A DNA stretch of 64,000 nt from Diprion similis (Eukaryota > Arthropoda > Insecta > Hymenoptera > Diprionidae), in assembly GCF_021155765.1 (NCBI RefSeq), contig NC_060115.1, forward strand, positions 5,560,493 to 5,624,492, given 5' to 3'. The notes below the pieces were generated by a model. It had not been told where the DNA came from, ran no database searches, and saw nothing but the letters and a program-made list of their open reading frames with translations. Shown piece after piece: positions 50,401 to 63,700 of this stretch (positions are counted from its first letter, which is position 1; the number at the start of each line of letters is the position of its first letter). A program made the translations under genes and the position numbers.

Positions 50401-51369
50401 CTTCTGAATAGGGTCGATTTTGGACTGGAAATCTTCGGCAAGTTGAAATAAATACTTGTTTTTGACACTGGTGAAGCACAGGCAGCAGGATTTCTTTGTC
50501 ACAGTCTTCTTTAGCTTTGTCGATGCAGCTTTGGATGCTTGGTTATAAGTTTCAACAAACTGGTGACATTCACCCAACTCAATTGCACACTTGTGACAAA
50601 TTTTCGACGATAGAGTCCCTTTTCTGTCAACCTGAAAGTAATATTTTCAATATAATACAAAATTAAATAATAGAATTAGTGTGATCGTTGGAAATACTTT
50701 TTCAAAATATGACGATGAATAAATTAAGAAAACAACACAGTATAAATTGCCAAAGCGAGAAAAATTAACAAATAAAACGTGAAAGTAAAGGTCAGTGAAA
50801 TAAATAAATGCAGTGTTGTATCGCGTATATCAACCAAAACGTAAATAGAAAAGAGGTTACGTCAAAACCGACTCTGACCAATACCAGCCAAAAAAAACCA
50901 AGTGAAGGGTTGAAATTCGCGAAACGTGTTTTCAGGATATCTTGTTTTTACAATGCTCCGGATTACTGATTACTGATTAAACGACAGGAAAAAAGGGGAG
51001 TGCGGAATACGGAATACCGTCCAGGGTCGTGAATTAGAAATGCGATCAGACGCCGGTCGGTTACGGCGGAATTTCAGTGCCTTGTACTGGGTTGTATAGT
51101 TTAAGCGAACTTGAATCAGTTGATTCTTGATTCTTGTAGGGCCCGTGTCGCTCAGGAGGGAATGTTTCCCAGAAGCCCAATTCCGTATCGACGGTTTTCG
51201 AGCGTTTTGGATAGAAACGGGGTGTGATGATGTATACCTTGACGGACAAGCACGTTTCAAGTTCCTTGAGGAGGGATCTGTTCCCTAGCTGGCGATGGGT
51301 GGCCTTAAATATGTCCAGGAATATTCCCTCGTCGCTTGCGCAGAGACAACAGTAATTGAAGTCTGTCAT
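47452..51369 (-). CDS. ZAD-domain zinc-finger protein with acidic C-terminal half
   Basis: Exons (minus): 51369-51238, 50631-50377, 50201-50049 and 49971-47452. All junctions are phase 0 with GT-AG, giving about 1019 aa. The N-terminus is a ZAD: Cys7/Cys10 (CCLC) pair with Cys56/Cys59 (CHKC) across an intron. A second, similarly spaced module follows (Cys93/96 with Cys141/144), then a third Cys-pair module (Cys235/238 with Cys259/262, CGQC...CKAC). A single C2H2 finger, YVCKVC...KHELTH, sits near residue 565-590. Basic, Ser-rich stretches lie between about 290 and 560. The C-terminal 400 residues are highly acidic and low in complexity. ZADs are homodimerisation modules of insect chromatin and transcription factors. 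With only one C2H2 finger it is not a classic DNA-binding array, so a chromatin-scaffold role is my inference. The orthologue name is not known to me. Confidence 0.85.
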
Positions 51370-53977
51370 ATTGCGATGTAAATAAAAAGTGTTCGCTATC
51401 GTTCGCGATTATGGCACAATTTTTGAAAAGTATTAGCGTTCTCCGACGCTGTTATTTCGAGTCGATTGATTAAAAAAATACAACAATCATTTCTTCTATT
51501 TGTCACGATCCCACATTGTATTCATACATGAGCCCTTACCTTAATCTTTCTTTCAATTTTATTCAGTGTTTTTTTTATAATTGATACTCTTTACGGTCGG
51601 CAAAGAACGCGGCAAAATGCACCGTATAACGATTAACGTTCTCAACATTGAATGAACGCGGACGATTAGGTCATACCGAATTATTTTTTATTGATGATAT
51701 TTTACCAACGCGCATCGAAACTGTAGTAATCACGTTATCACTGAACTTATTTCGTTGCACGATAAAAACTCGTCAATACTTCAGAACGGCAACGAACATA
51801 CCGGAATTCATAAGTTACCCAGGTTACGCTATCCGCTAATCCCATAAAATTATACACCAGAACCAAGATGGACGCGTCCAGTACTCCGAAAACTCGTTTT
51901 CACCGGCATGCCATCAATGTCGCGTACGGTGTTTCGCGCCAATATTTTACAGATGGCAGCAGCCTACTCGTTGCATAGAATTGAGCGAGTATACATTCTT
52001 AAAATCAGGCGTGACAGCTTTTGCTGCCTAGTTCTTGGCCAATAGGAATGGCGATGCATAATTACCACGGTGATAATTACTGAATGCACTCACTGCGTAC
52101 CAGGGTGCGTTCCAAAACCTACGCCTAGAATCACGGACTTACCTAGAATTGAGTAGAGTCTCAATTCTGTTCGTAGATGTCTCTACTGAGCATCGGTAGA
52201 ACCCAGATATGTCTGCAGTAGGAGATCCGGCAATACAAACGGGATAGTTGCCGCGATTTCAATGCCCGTACGTTGACTGAAGAATATAAATTATTTATAT
52301 ATTTTAATTATTATAATTGCAAATATTACAAATTTTACTATTCCTACAATACTAAAAGTTATACCAAGGTGGCTGCAAGTCTCGTGAGATATTGGTATTG
52401 CTAATCTGATTATACCGACCATTTATAATGTAAAGTACAAAGTCCATCAACACCTGCTATGAGTGGTCCTATGGCCCTGGAATCGCAAATTGAATGTAAG
52501 TTACAGCGAGCAATTTTTTCTAACCCCTTTAGACGTGTTTTTGCAAAACTAATGATAACTAATCGATCGGCTTCAAATTTCGAGGAACATTGAAAGATAT
52601 CGTTTTGTCGAGAATGAACCTATGTTTACAATCATTTTTGAACATTAAAATTTTCTTCTGCGTATCCGGGCAAAGAAAAAAAATTAAAAATGGCATCCTA
52701 TAGAAGCTAAGATACTGTAACTGCCATAATTTTCGAACAAAATTTTTTATAGCGGTCCATCTCGTGAAGAAACGGGTCATTTGTCATATATATATTTTCT
52801 TCAGTCTGTGTCAGATAAAATTAATAATAATACAATATCATAGATGATATATCGTATCCTGCAAAGGTGCGTTGCCCTTGTACACAAGCCGGAACTTGAG
52901 ATATACTTACTAACTACGACTATGACTATCTATTATGGTATTTTTCTCATTCTAGTTAAGGTAGTGTATATTGTAGTTTCTGTTCCTGTTATACTGATCA
53001 GAATTATTGTGTAAGTTCATTAATACTTTTGAATATCTTGTTGTCTTTGATTTTGTACTGTGACGATGTATCTATGTGGATTGGTGAGGACAGACGGTCG
53101 AAGCGGTCAGTAGGCCTACAATACTCGAAGGAATACGTTGGATTTTAGTAGGGTGTGACTAGAACTCGGTGTAGTGCGGATGAAAGAAATCCTGATCAGG
53201 TAATAAAACCAAAATACCAACACCCGACGAAAATCCAAATAACAAATATGAAATCAAGGGGTTATATAAAATAAAACACACTGAACAGAGGTTTCATTCA
53301 AGGAACCGCATGAAATTTTAACTTTTACTTTCAGGATCGCGGTTTGATATTGCCCGTTCAATTCGTCCTTATTCTGGATTAGGAATTTTGATTTGAATTG
53401 TATATTGATCTTTGTGACATTGTATTATTTATTATTTTAATTTAGATTATCAGGTCTGATTTTTGGCCTGCGCAAAGCAGAAAATCTAATTTTATGCTAT
53501 GTTTATGTACATCTTCTAGAAACTAAAATAAATAAGGATCACTTTAATATTTTTTGATGATTAATCAAACACTTTTGTTAGGTAATTTATTGTTTTATTT
53601 TACTTTACTGTTTAACAACAGTTACAGTACGTACTATGAAGTAACTTGTTAAATTACTAAACACTGACACCTGAACACTTGTATGCGTATGAGGGCATAT
53701 TGAATAAACAGCTAAATTTGATAGCTATAAATTTATTGTTTTTCATCTCCACTTTTAGCAGGACTCTCTAAATTTTATGTTTTAGACGTAACTTCTGATC
53801 TGATGTTCGAAAAGGTATGCGTTATTTTTGTTCGGCAATTTTTGCACCCGGATATTTCTGGGTGTGAAATCAATTTGAACGAACCCCAAATGGCCTGATT
53901 GGGCCCTGAGAGATGGATAACAGACATCTGGAACAGCGACCGCGAAACAGCTTGTAAGATGCACTAAAGTCATCTCG
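51370..53977. other. Region between the ZAD gene and the satellite array
   Basis: This 2.6-kb stretch presumably holds the ZAD promoter on its left side. I see no supported gene. An open minus-strand segment of about 65 codons (about 53782-53975) runs directly into the first satellite unit and is described in the findings. Otherwise the sequence is AT-rich and unremarkable. Confidence 0.6.
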
Positions 53978-54705
53978 TTTTTCGGCTGAAACGCTTCCTG
54001 CGTTGCTTGCGACGGGTTGGAACTGCGCTTAGTCGATTTCTCTCGCAAAATTACGTCAGAATAGTGCCCTAAAGGATTAATTGCAGCACTTTTCAAAGTC
54101 GTCGAAATTTTCGCCGAAAATCCAAAGGGGTTAGCCTTACTTTTTTTGCGATTTTTGAAGTCGAAAATTTCTGGTCTCCAAAGTGATTTGTATGATCGTT
54201 TCTTGGCTAATTGGAACCCCAGGAACTCAGAAAGAACATTAAAAATAGCGTAGAAGCAACAGCGGAGAAATGACGATGAAAATCTGCAGTTTTTTTGGCT
54301 GTAACTTTTAATCCGTTGCTCGCAGCGCATTGGGACTGCGCTCAATCGATTTCTCTCGCAAAATTACGTCGGAATAGTGCCCTAAAGAATTAATTGCAGC
54401 ACTTTCCAAAGTCGTCGAAATATTCGCCAAAAATCCAAAGGGGTTAGCCTTACTTTTTTTCCGATTTTTAGAGTCGAAAATTTCTGGTCTCCGAATTGAT
54501 TTGTATGACCGTTTCTTGGCTAATTGGAACCCCAGGAACTCAAAAAAAACATTAAAAATAGCGTAGAAGCAACAGCGGAGAAATGACGATGAAAATCTGC
54601 AGTTTTTTGGCTGTAACTTTTGATCCGTTGCTCGCAGCGCATTGGAACTGCGCTCAATCGATTTCTCTCGCAGAATTACGTCGGAATAGTGCCCTAAAGA
54701 ATGAA
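53978..54705. repeat. Diverged edge units of the satellite (312-313 bp)
   Basis: One partial and two full units at the left border share the framework of the core but carry a different roughly 85-bp segment (tttctggtctcc... in place of cttttgtctggg...) and are 8-9 bp longer. They resemble each other more than the core, as expected for older units at an array edge that escaped homogenisation. Confidence 0.85.
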
Positions 54706-57700
54706 TTGCAGCACTTTTCAAAGTCGTCGAAATTTTCGCCAAAAATGCAAAGGGGTTAGCCTTGGATTTTTTTTGGCCGAAAAATCTTTTGTCTGGGAAT
54801 CGATCCGTATGACGCTTTTTAGACTAATTCGACGCCCAGGAACTCAGAAAACACATGAAAAATAGCCTAGGACCAGCAGCGGAGAAATGACGATGAAAAT
54901 CTGCAGTTTTTCGGCTGTAACTTTGCAGGTGTTGCTCGCAGCGTATCGGGACTGCGATTAATCGATTCCTCTCGCAAAATCACGTCGGAATAGTACCCTA
55001 AAGAATTAATTGCAGCACTTTTCAAAGTCGTCGAAATTTTCGCCAAAAATGCAAAGGGGTTAGCCTTGGATTTTTTTTGGCCGAAAAATCTTTTGTCTGG
55101 GAATCGATACGTATGACGCTTTTTAGACTAATTCGACGCCCAGGAACTCAGAAAACACATGAAAAATAGCCTAGGACCAGCAGCGGAGAAATGACGATGA
55201 AAATCTGCAGTTTTTCGGCTGTAACTTTGCAGGTGTTGCTCGCAGCGTATCGGGACTGCGATTAATCGATTCCTCTCGCAAAATCACGTCGGAATAGTAC
55301 CCTAAAGAATTAATTGCAGCACTTTTCAAAGTCGTCGAAATTTTCGCCAAAAATGCAAAGGGGTTAGCCTTGGATTTTTTTTGGCCGAAAAATCTTTTGT
55401 CTGGGAATCGATCCGTATGACGCTTTTTAGACTAATTCGACGCCCAGGAACTCAGAAAACACATGAAAAATAGCCTAGGACCAGCAGCGGAGAAATGACG
55501 ATGAAAATCTGCAGTTTTTCGGCTGTAACTTTGCAGGTGTTGCTCGCGGCGTATCGGGACTGCGATTAATCGATTCCTCTCGCAAAATCACGTCGGAATA
55601 GTACCCTAAAGAATTAATCGCAGCACTTTTCAAAGTCGTCGAAATTTTCGCCAAAAATGCAAAGGGGTTAGCCTTGGATTTTTGTTGGCCGAAAAATCTT
55701 TTGTCTGGGAATCGATCCGTATGACGCTTTTTAGACTAATTCGACGCCCAGGAACTCAGAAAACACATGAAAAATAGCCTAGGACCAGCAGCGGAGAAAT
55801 GACGATGAAAATCTGCAGTTTTTCGGCTGCAACTTTGCAGGTGTTGCTCGCGGCGTATCGGGACTGCGATTAATCGATTCCTCTCGCAAAATCACGTCGG
55901 AATAGTACCCTAGAGAATTAATTGCAGCACTTTTCAAAGTCGTCGAAATTTTCGCCAAAAATGCAAAGGGGTTAGCCTTGGATTTTTTTTGGCCGAAAAA
56001 TCTTTTGTCTGGGAATCGATCCGTATGACGCTTTTTAGACTAATTCGACGCCCAGGAACTCAGAAAACACATGAAAAATAGCCTAGGACCAGCAGCGGAG
56101 AAATGACGATGAAAATCTGCAGTTTTTCGGCTGTAACTTTGCAGGTGTTGCTCGCAGCGTATCGGGACTGCGATCAATCGATTCCTCTCGCAAAATCACG
56201 TCGGAATAGTACCCTAAAGAATTAATTGCAGCACTTTTCAAAGTCGTCGAAATTTTCGCCAAAAATGCAAAGGGGTTAGCCTTGGATTTTTTTTGGCCGA
56301 AAAATCTTTTGTCTGGGAATCGATCCGTATGACGCTTTTTAGACTAATTCGACGCCCAGGAAATCAGAAAACACATGAAAAATAGCCTAGGACCAGCAGC
56401 GGAGTAATGACGATGAAAATCTGCAGTTTTTCGGCTGTAACTTTGCAGGTGTTGCTCGCAGCGTATCGGGACTGCGATTAATCGATTCCTCTCGCAAAAT
56501 CAGGTCGGAATAGTACCCTAAAGAATTAATTGCAGCACTTTTCAAAGTCGTCGAAATTTTCGCCAAAAATGCAAAGGGGTTAGCCTTGGATTTTTTTTGG
56601 CCGAAAAATCTTTTGTCTGGGAATCGATCCGTATGACGCTTTTTAGACTAATTCGACGCCCAGGAACTCAGAAAACACATGAAAAATAGCCTAGGACCAG
56701 CAGCGGAGAAATGACGATGAAAATCTGCAGTTTTTCGGCTGTAACTTTGCAGGTGTTGCTCGCAGCGTATCGGGACTGCGATTAATCGATTCCTCTCGCA
56801 AAATCAGGTCCGAATAGTACCCTAGAGAATTAATTGCAGCACTTTTCAGAGTCGTCGAAATTTTCGTCAAAAATGCAAAGGGGTTAGCCTTGGATTTTTT
56901 TTGGCCGAAAAATCTTTTGTCTGGGAATCGATCCGTATGACGCTTTTTAGACTAATTCGACGCCCAGGAACTCAGAAAACACATGAAAAATAGCCTAGGA
57001 CCAGCAGCGGAGAAATGACGATGAAAATCTGCAGTTTTTTGGCTGTAACTTTGCAGGTGTTGCTCGCAGCGTCTCGGGACTGCGATTAATCGATTCCTTT
57101 CGCAAAATCACGTCGGAATAGTACCCTCACGAATTAATCGCAGCACTTTTCAAAGTCGTCAAAATTTTCGCCAAAAATGAAAGGGGTTAGCCTTGGATTT
57201 TTTTTGGCCGAAAAATTTTTTGTCTGGGAATCGATCCGTAAGACGCTTTTTAGACTAATTCGACGCCCAGGAACTCAGAAAACACATGAAAAATAGCCTA
57301 GGACCAGCAGCGGAGAAATGACGATGAAAATCTGCAGTTTTTTGGCTGTAATTTTGCAGGTGTTGCTCGCAGCGTATCGGGACTGCGATTAATCGATTCC
57401 TCTCGCAAAATCACGTCGGAATAGTACCCTAAAGAATTAATTGCAGCACTTTTCAAAGTCGTCGAAATTTTCGCCAAAAATGCAAAGGGGTTAGCCTTGG
57501 ATTTTTTTTGGCCGAAAAATCTTTTGTCTGGGAATCGATCCGTATGACGCTTTTTAGACTAATTCGACGCCCAGGAACTCAGAAAACACATGAAAAATAG
57601 CCTAGGACCAGCAGCGGAGAAATGACGATGAAAATCTGCAGTTTTTCGGCTGTAACTTTGCAGGTGTTGCTCGCAGCGTATCGGGACTGCGATTAATCGA

Positions 57701-60700
57701 TTCCTCTCGCAAAATCACGTCGGAATAGTACCCTAAAGAATTAATCGCAGCACTTTTCAAAGTCGTCGAAATTTTCGCCAAAAATGCAAAGGGGTTAGCC
57801 TTGGATTTTTTTTGGCCGAAAAATCTTTTGTCTGGGAATCGATCCGTATGACGCTTTTTAGACTAATTCGACGCCCAGGAACTCAGAAAACACATGAAAA
57901 ATAGCCTAGGACCAGCAGCGGAGAAATGACGATAAAAATCTGCAGTTTTTCGGCTGTAACTTTGCAGGTGTTGCTCGCAGCGTATCGGGACTGCGATTAA
58001 TCGATTCCTCTCGCAAAATCACGTCGGAATAGTACCCTAAAGAATTAATTGCAGCACTTTTCAAAGTCGTCGAAATTTTCGCCAAAAATGCAAAGGGGTT
58101 AGCCTTGGATTTTTTTTGGCCGAAAAATCTTTTGTCTGGGAATCGATCCGTATGACGCTTTTTAGACTAATTCGACGCCCAGGAACTCAGAAAACACATG
58201 AAAAATAGCCTAGGACCAGCAGCGGAGAAATGACGATGAAAATCTGCAGTTTTTCGGCTGTAACTTTGCAGGTGTTGCTCGCAGCGTATCGGGACTGCGA
58301 TTAATCGATTCCTCTCGCAAAATCACATCGGAATAGTACGCTAAAGAATTAATTGCAGCACTTTTCAAAGTCGTCGAAATTTTCGCCAAAAATGCAAAGG
58401 GGTTAGCCTTGGATTTTTTTTGGCCGAAAAATCTTTTGTCTGGGAATCGATCCGTATGACGCTTTTTAGACTAATTCGACGCCCAGGAACTCAGAAAACA
58501 CATGAAAAATAGCCTAGGACCAGCAGCGGAGAAATGACGATGAAAATCTGCAGTTTTTCGGCTGTAACTTTGCAGGTGTTGCTCGCAGCGTATCGGGACT
58601 GCGATTAATCGATTCCTCTCGCAAAATCACGTCGGAATAGTACCCTAAAGAATTAATTGCAGCACTTTTCAAAGTCGTCGAAATTTTCGCCAAAAATGCA
58701 AAGGGGTTAGCCTTGGATTTTTTTTGGCCGAAAAATCTTTTGTCTGGGAATCGATCCGTATGACGCTTTTTAGACTAATTCGACGCCCAGGAACTCAGAA
58801 AACACATGAAAAATAGCCTAGGACCAGCAGCGGAGAAATGACGATGAAAATCTGCAGTTTTTCGGCTGTAACTTTGCAGGTGTTGCTCGCAGCGTATCGG
58901 GACTGCGATTAATCGATTCCTCTCGCAAAATCAGGTCGGAATAGTACCCTAAAGAATTAATTGCAGCACTTTTCAGAGTCGTCGAAATTTTCGCCAAAAA
59001 TGCAAAGGGGTTAGCCTTGGATTTTTTTTGGCCGAAAAATCTTTTGTCTGGGAATCGATCCGTATGACGCTTTTTAGACTAATTCGACGCCCAGGAACTC
59101 AGAAAACACATGAAAAATAGCCTAGGACCAGCAGCGGAGAAATGACGATGAAAATCTGCAGTTTTTCGGCTGTAACTTTGCAGGTGTTGCTCGCAGCGTA
59201 TCGGGACTGCGATTAATCGATTCCTCTCGCAAAATCACGTCGGAATAGTACCCTAAAGAATTAATTGCAGCACTTTTCAAAGTCGTCGAAATTTTCGCCA
59301 AAAATGCAAAGGGGTTAGCCTTGGATTTTTTTTGGCCGAAAAATCTTTTGTCTGGGAATCGATCCGTATGATGCTTTTTAGACTAATTCGACGCCCAGGA
59401 ACTCAGAAAACACATGAAAAATAGCCTAGGACCAGCAGCGGAGAAATGACGATGAAAATCTGCAGTTTTTCGGCTGTAACTTTGCAGGTGTTGCTCGCAG
59501 CGTATCGGGACTGCGATTAATCGATTCCTCTCGCAAAATCACGTCGGAATAGTACCCTAAAGAATTAATTGCAGCACTTTTCAAAGTCGTCGAAATTTTC
59601 GCCAAAAATGCAAAGGGGTTAGCCTTGGATTTTTTTTGGCCGAAAAATCTTTTGTCTGGGAATCGATCCGTATGACGCTTTTTAGACTAATTCGACGCCC
59701 AGGAACTCAGAAAACACATGAAAAATAGCCTAGGACCAGCAGCGGAGAAATGACGATGAAAATCTGCAGTTTTTCGGCTGTAACTTTGCAGGTGTTGCTC
59801 GCAGCGTATCGGGACTGCGATTAATCGATTCCTCTCGCAAAATCACGTCGGAATAGTACCCTAAAGAATTAATTGCAGCACTTTTCAAAGTCGTCGAAAT
59901 TTTCGCCAAAAATGCAAAGGGGTTAGCCTTGGATTTTTTTTGGCCGAAAAATCTTTTGTCTGGGAATCGATCCGTATGACGCTTTTTAGACTAATTCGAC
60001 GCCCAGGAACTCAGAAAACACATGAAAAATAGCCTAGGACCAGCAGCGGAGAAATGACGATGAAAATCTGCAGTTTTTCGGCTGTAACTTTGCAGGTGTT
60101 GCTCGCAGCGTATCGGGACTGCGATTAATCGATTCCTCTCGCAAAATCAGGTCGGAATAGTACCCTAAAGAATTAATTGCAGCACTTTTCAGAGTCGTCG
60201 AAATTTTCGCCAAAAATGCAAAGGGGTTAGCCTTGGATTTTTTTTGGCCGGAAAATCTTTTGTCTGGGAATCGATCCGTATGACGCTTTTTAGACTAATT
60301 CGACGCCCAGGAACTCAGAAAACACATGAAAAATAGCCTAGGACCAGCAGCGGAGAAATGACGATGAAAATCTGCAGTTTTTCGGCTGTAACTTTGCAGG
60401 TGTTGCTCGCAGCGTATCGGGACTGCGATTAATCGATTCCTCTCGCAAAATCACGTCGGAATAGTACCCTAAAGAATTAATTGCAGCACTTTTCAAAGTC
60501 GTCGAAATTTTCGCCAAAAATGCAAAGGGGTTAGCCTTGGATTTTTTTTGGCCGAAAAATCTTTTGTCTGGGAATCGATCCGTATGACGCTTTTTAGACT
60601 AATTCGACGCCCAGGAACTCAGAAAACACATGAAAAATAGCCTAGGACCAGCAGCGGAGAAATGACGATGAAAATCTGCAGTTTTTCGGCTGTAACTTTG

Positions 60701-63700
60701 CAGGTGTTGCTCGCAGCGTATCGGGACTGCGATTAATCGATTCCTCTCGCAAAATCACGTCGGAATAGTACCCTAAAGAATTAATTGCAGCACTTTTCAA
60801 AGTCGTCGAAATTTTCGCCAAAAATCCAAAGGGGTTAGCCTTGGATTTTTTTTGGCCGAAAAATCTTTTGTCTGGGAATCGATCCGTATGACGCTTTTTA
60901 GACTAATTCGACGCCCAGGAACTCAGAAAACACATGAAAAATAGCCTAGGACCAGCAGCGGAGAAATGACGATGAAAATCTGCAGTTTTTCGGCTGTAAC
61001 TTTGCAGGTGTTGCTCGCAGCGTATCGGGACTGCGATTAATCGATTCCTCTCGCAAAATCACGTCGGAATAGTACCCTAAAGAATTAATCGCAGCACTTT
61101 TCAAAGTCGTCGAAATTTTCGCCAAAAATGCAAAGGGGTTAGCCTTGGATTTTTTTTGGCCGAAAAATCTTTTGTCTGGGAATCGATCCGTATGACGCTT
61201 TTTAGACTAATTCGACGCCCAGGAACTCAGAAAACACATGAAAAATAGCCTAGGACCAGCAGCGGAGAAATGACGATGAAAATCTGCAGTTTTTCGGCTG
61301 TAACTTTGCAGGTGTTGCTCGCAGCGTATCGGGACTGCGATTAATCGATTCCTCTCGCAAAATCACGTCGGAATAGTACCCTAAAGAATTAATTGCAGCA
61401 CTTTTCAAAGTCGTCGAAATTTTCGCCAAAAATCCAAAGGGGTTAGCCTTGGATTTTTTTTGGCCAAAAAATCTTTTGTCTGGGAATCGATCCGTATGAC
61501 GCTTTTTAGACTAATTCGACGCCCAGGAACTCAGAAAACACATGAAAAATAGCCTAGGACCAGCAGCGGAGAAATGACGATGAAAATCTGCAGTTTTTCG
61601 GCTGTAACTTTGCAGGTGTTGCTCGCAGCGTATCGGGACTGCGATTAATCGATTTCTCTCGCAAAATCACGTCGGAATAGTACCCTAAAGAATTAATTGC
61701 AGCACTTTTCAAAGTCGTCGAAATTTTCGCCAAAAATGCAAAGGGGTTAGCCTTGGATTTTTTTTGGCCGAAAAATCTTTTGTCTGGGAATCGATCCGTA
61801 TGACGCTTTTTAGACTAATTCGACGCCCAGGAACTCAGAAAACACATGAAAAATAGCCTAGGACCAGCAGCGGAGAAATGACGATGAAAATCTGCAGTTT
61901 TTCGGCTGTAACTTTGCAGGTGTTGCTCGCAGCGTATCGGGACTGCGATTAATCGATTCCTCTCGCAAAATCACGTCGGAATAGTACCCTAAAGAATTAA
62001 TTGCAGCACTTTTCAAAGTCGTCGAAATTTTCGCCAAAAATGCAAAGGGGTTAGCCTTGGATTTTTTTTGGCCGAAAAATCTTTTGTCTGGGAATCGATC
62101 CGTATGACGCTTTTTAGACTAATTCGACGCCCAGGAACTCAGAAAACACATGAAAAATAGCCTAGGACCAGCAGCGGAGAAATGACGATGAAAATCTGCA
62201 GTTTTTCGGCTGTAACTTTGCAGGTGTTGCTCGCAGCGTATCGGGACTGCGATTAATCGATTCCTCTCGCAAAATCACGTCGGAATAGTACCCTAAAGAA
62301 TTAATTGCAGCACTTTTCAAAGTCGTCGAAATTTTCGCCAAAAATCCAAAGGGGTTAGCCTTGGATTTTTTTTGGCCGAAAAATCTTTTGTCTGGGAATC
62401 GATCCGTATGACGCTTTTTAGACTAATTTGACGCCCAGGAACTCAGAAAACACATGAAAAATAGCCTGGGACCAGCAGCGGAGAAATGACGATGAAAATC
62501 TGCAGTTTTTCGGCTGTAACTTTGCAGGTGTTGCTCGCAGTGTATCGGGACTGCGATTAATCGATTCCTCTCGCAAAATCACGTCGGAATAGTACCCTAA
62601 AGAATTAATTGCAGCACTTTTCAAAGTCGTCGAAATTTTCGCCAAAAATGCAAAGGGGTTAGCCTTGGATTTTTTTTGGCCGAAAAATCTTTTGTCTGGG
62701 AATCGATCCGTATGACGCTTTTTAGACTAATTTGACGCCCAGGAACTCAGAAAACACATGAAAAATAGCCTGGGACCAGCAGCGGAGAAATGACGATGAA
62801 AATCTGCAGTTTTTCGGCTGTAACTTTGCAGGTGTTGCTCGCAGTGTATCGGGACTGCGATTAATCGATTCCTCTCGCAAAATCACGTCGGAATAGTACC
62901 CTAAAGAATTAATTGCAGCACTTTTCAAAGTCGTCGAAATTTTCGCCAAAAATGCAAAGGGGTTAGCCTTGGATTTTTTTTGGCCGAAAAATCTTTTGTC
63001 TGGGAATCGATCCGTATGATGCTTTTTAGACTAATTCGACGCCCAGGAACTCAGAAAACACATGAAAAATAGCCTAGGACCAGCAGCGGAGAAATGACGA
63101 TGAAAATCTGCAGTTTTTCGGCTGTAACTTTGCAGGTGTTGCTCGCAGCGTATCGGGACTGCGATTAATCGATTCCTCTCGCAAAATCACGTCGGAATAG
63201 TACCCTAAAGAATTAATTGCAGCACTTTTCAAAGTCGTCGAAATTTTCGCCAAAAATGCAAAGGGGTTAGCCTTGGATTTTTTTTGGCCGAAAAATCTTT
63301 TGTCTGGGAATCGATCCGTATGACGCTTTTTAGACTAATTCGACGCCCAGGAACTCAGAAAACACATGAAAAATAGCCTAGGACCAGCAGCGGAGAAATG
63401 ACGATGAAAATCTGCAGTTTTTCGGCTGTAACTTTGCAGGTGTTGCTCGCAGCGTATCGGGACTGCGATTAATCGATTCCTCTCGCAAAATCACGTCGGA
63501 ATAGTACCCTAAAGAATTAATTGCAGCACTTTTCAAAGTCGTCGAAATTTTCGCCAAAAATGCAAAGGGGTTAGCCTTGGATTTTTTTTGGCCGAAAAAT
63601 CTTTTGTCTGGGAATCGATCCGTATGACGCTTTTTAGACTAATTTGACGCCCAGGAACTCAGAAAACACATGAAAAATAGCCTAGGACCAGCAGCGGAGA

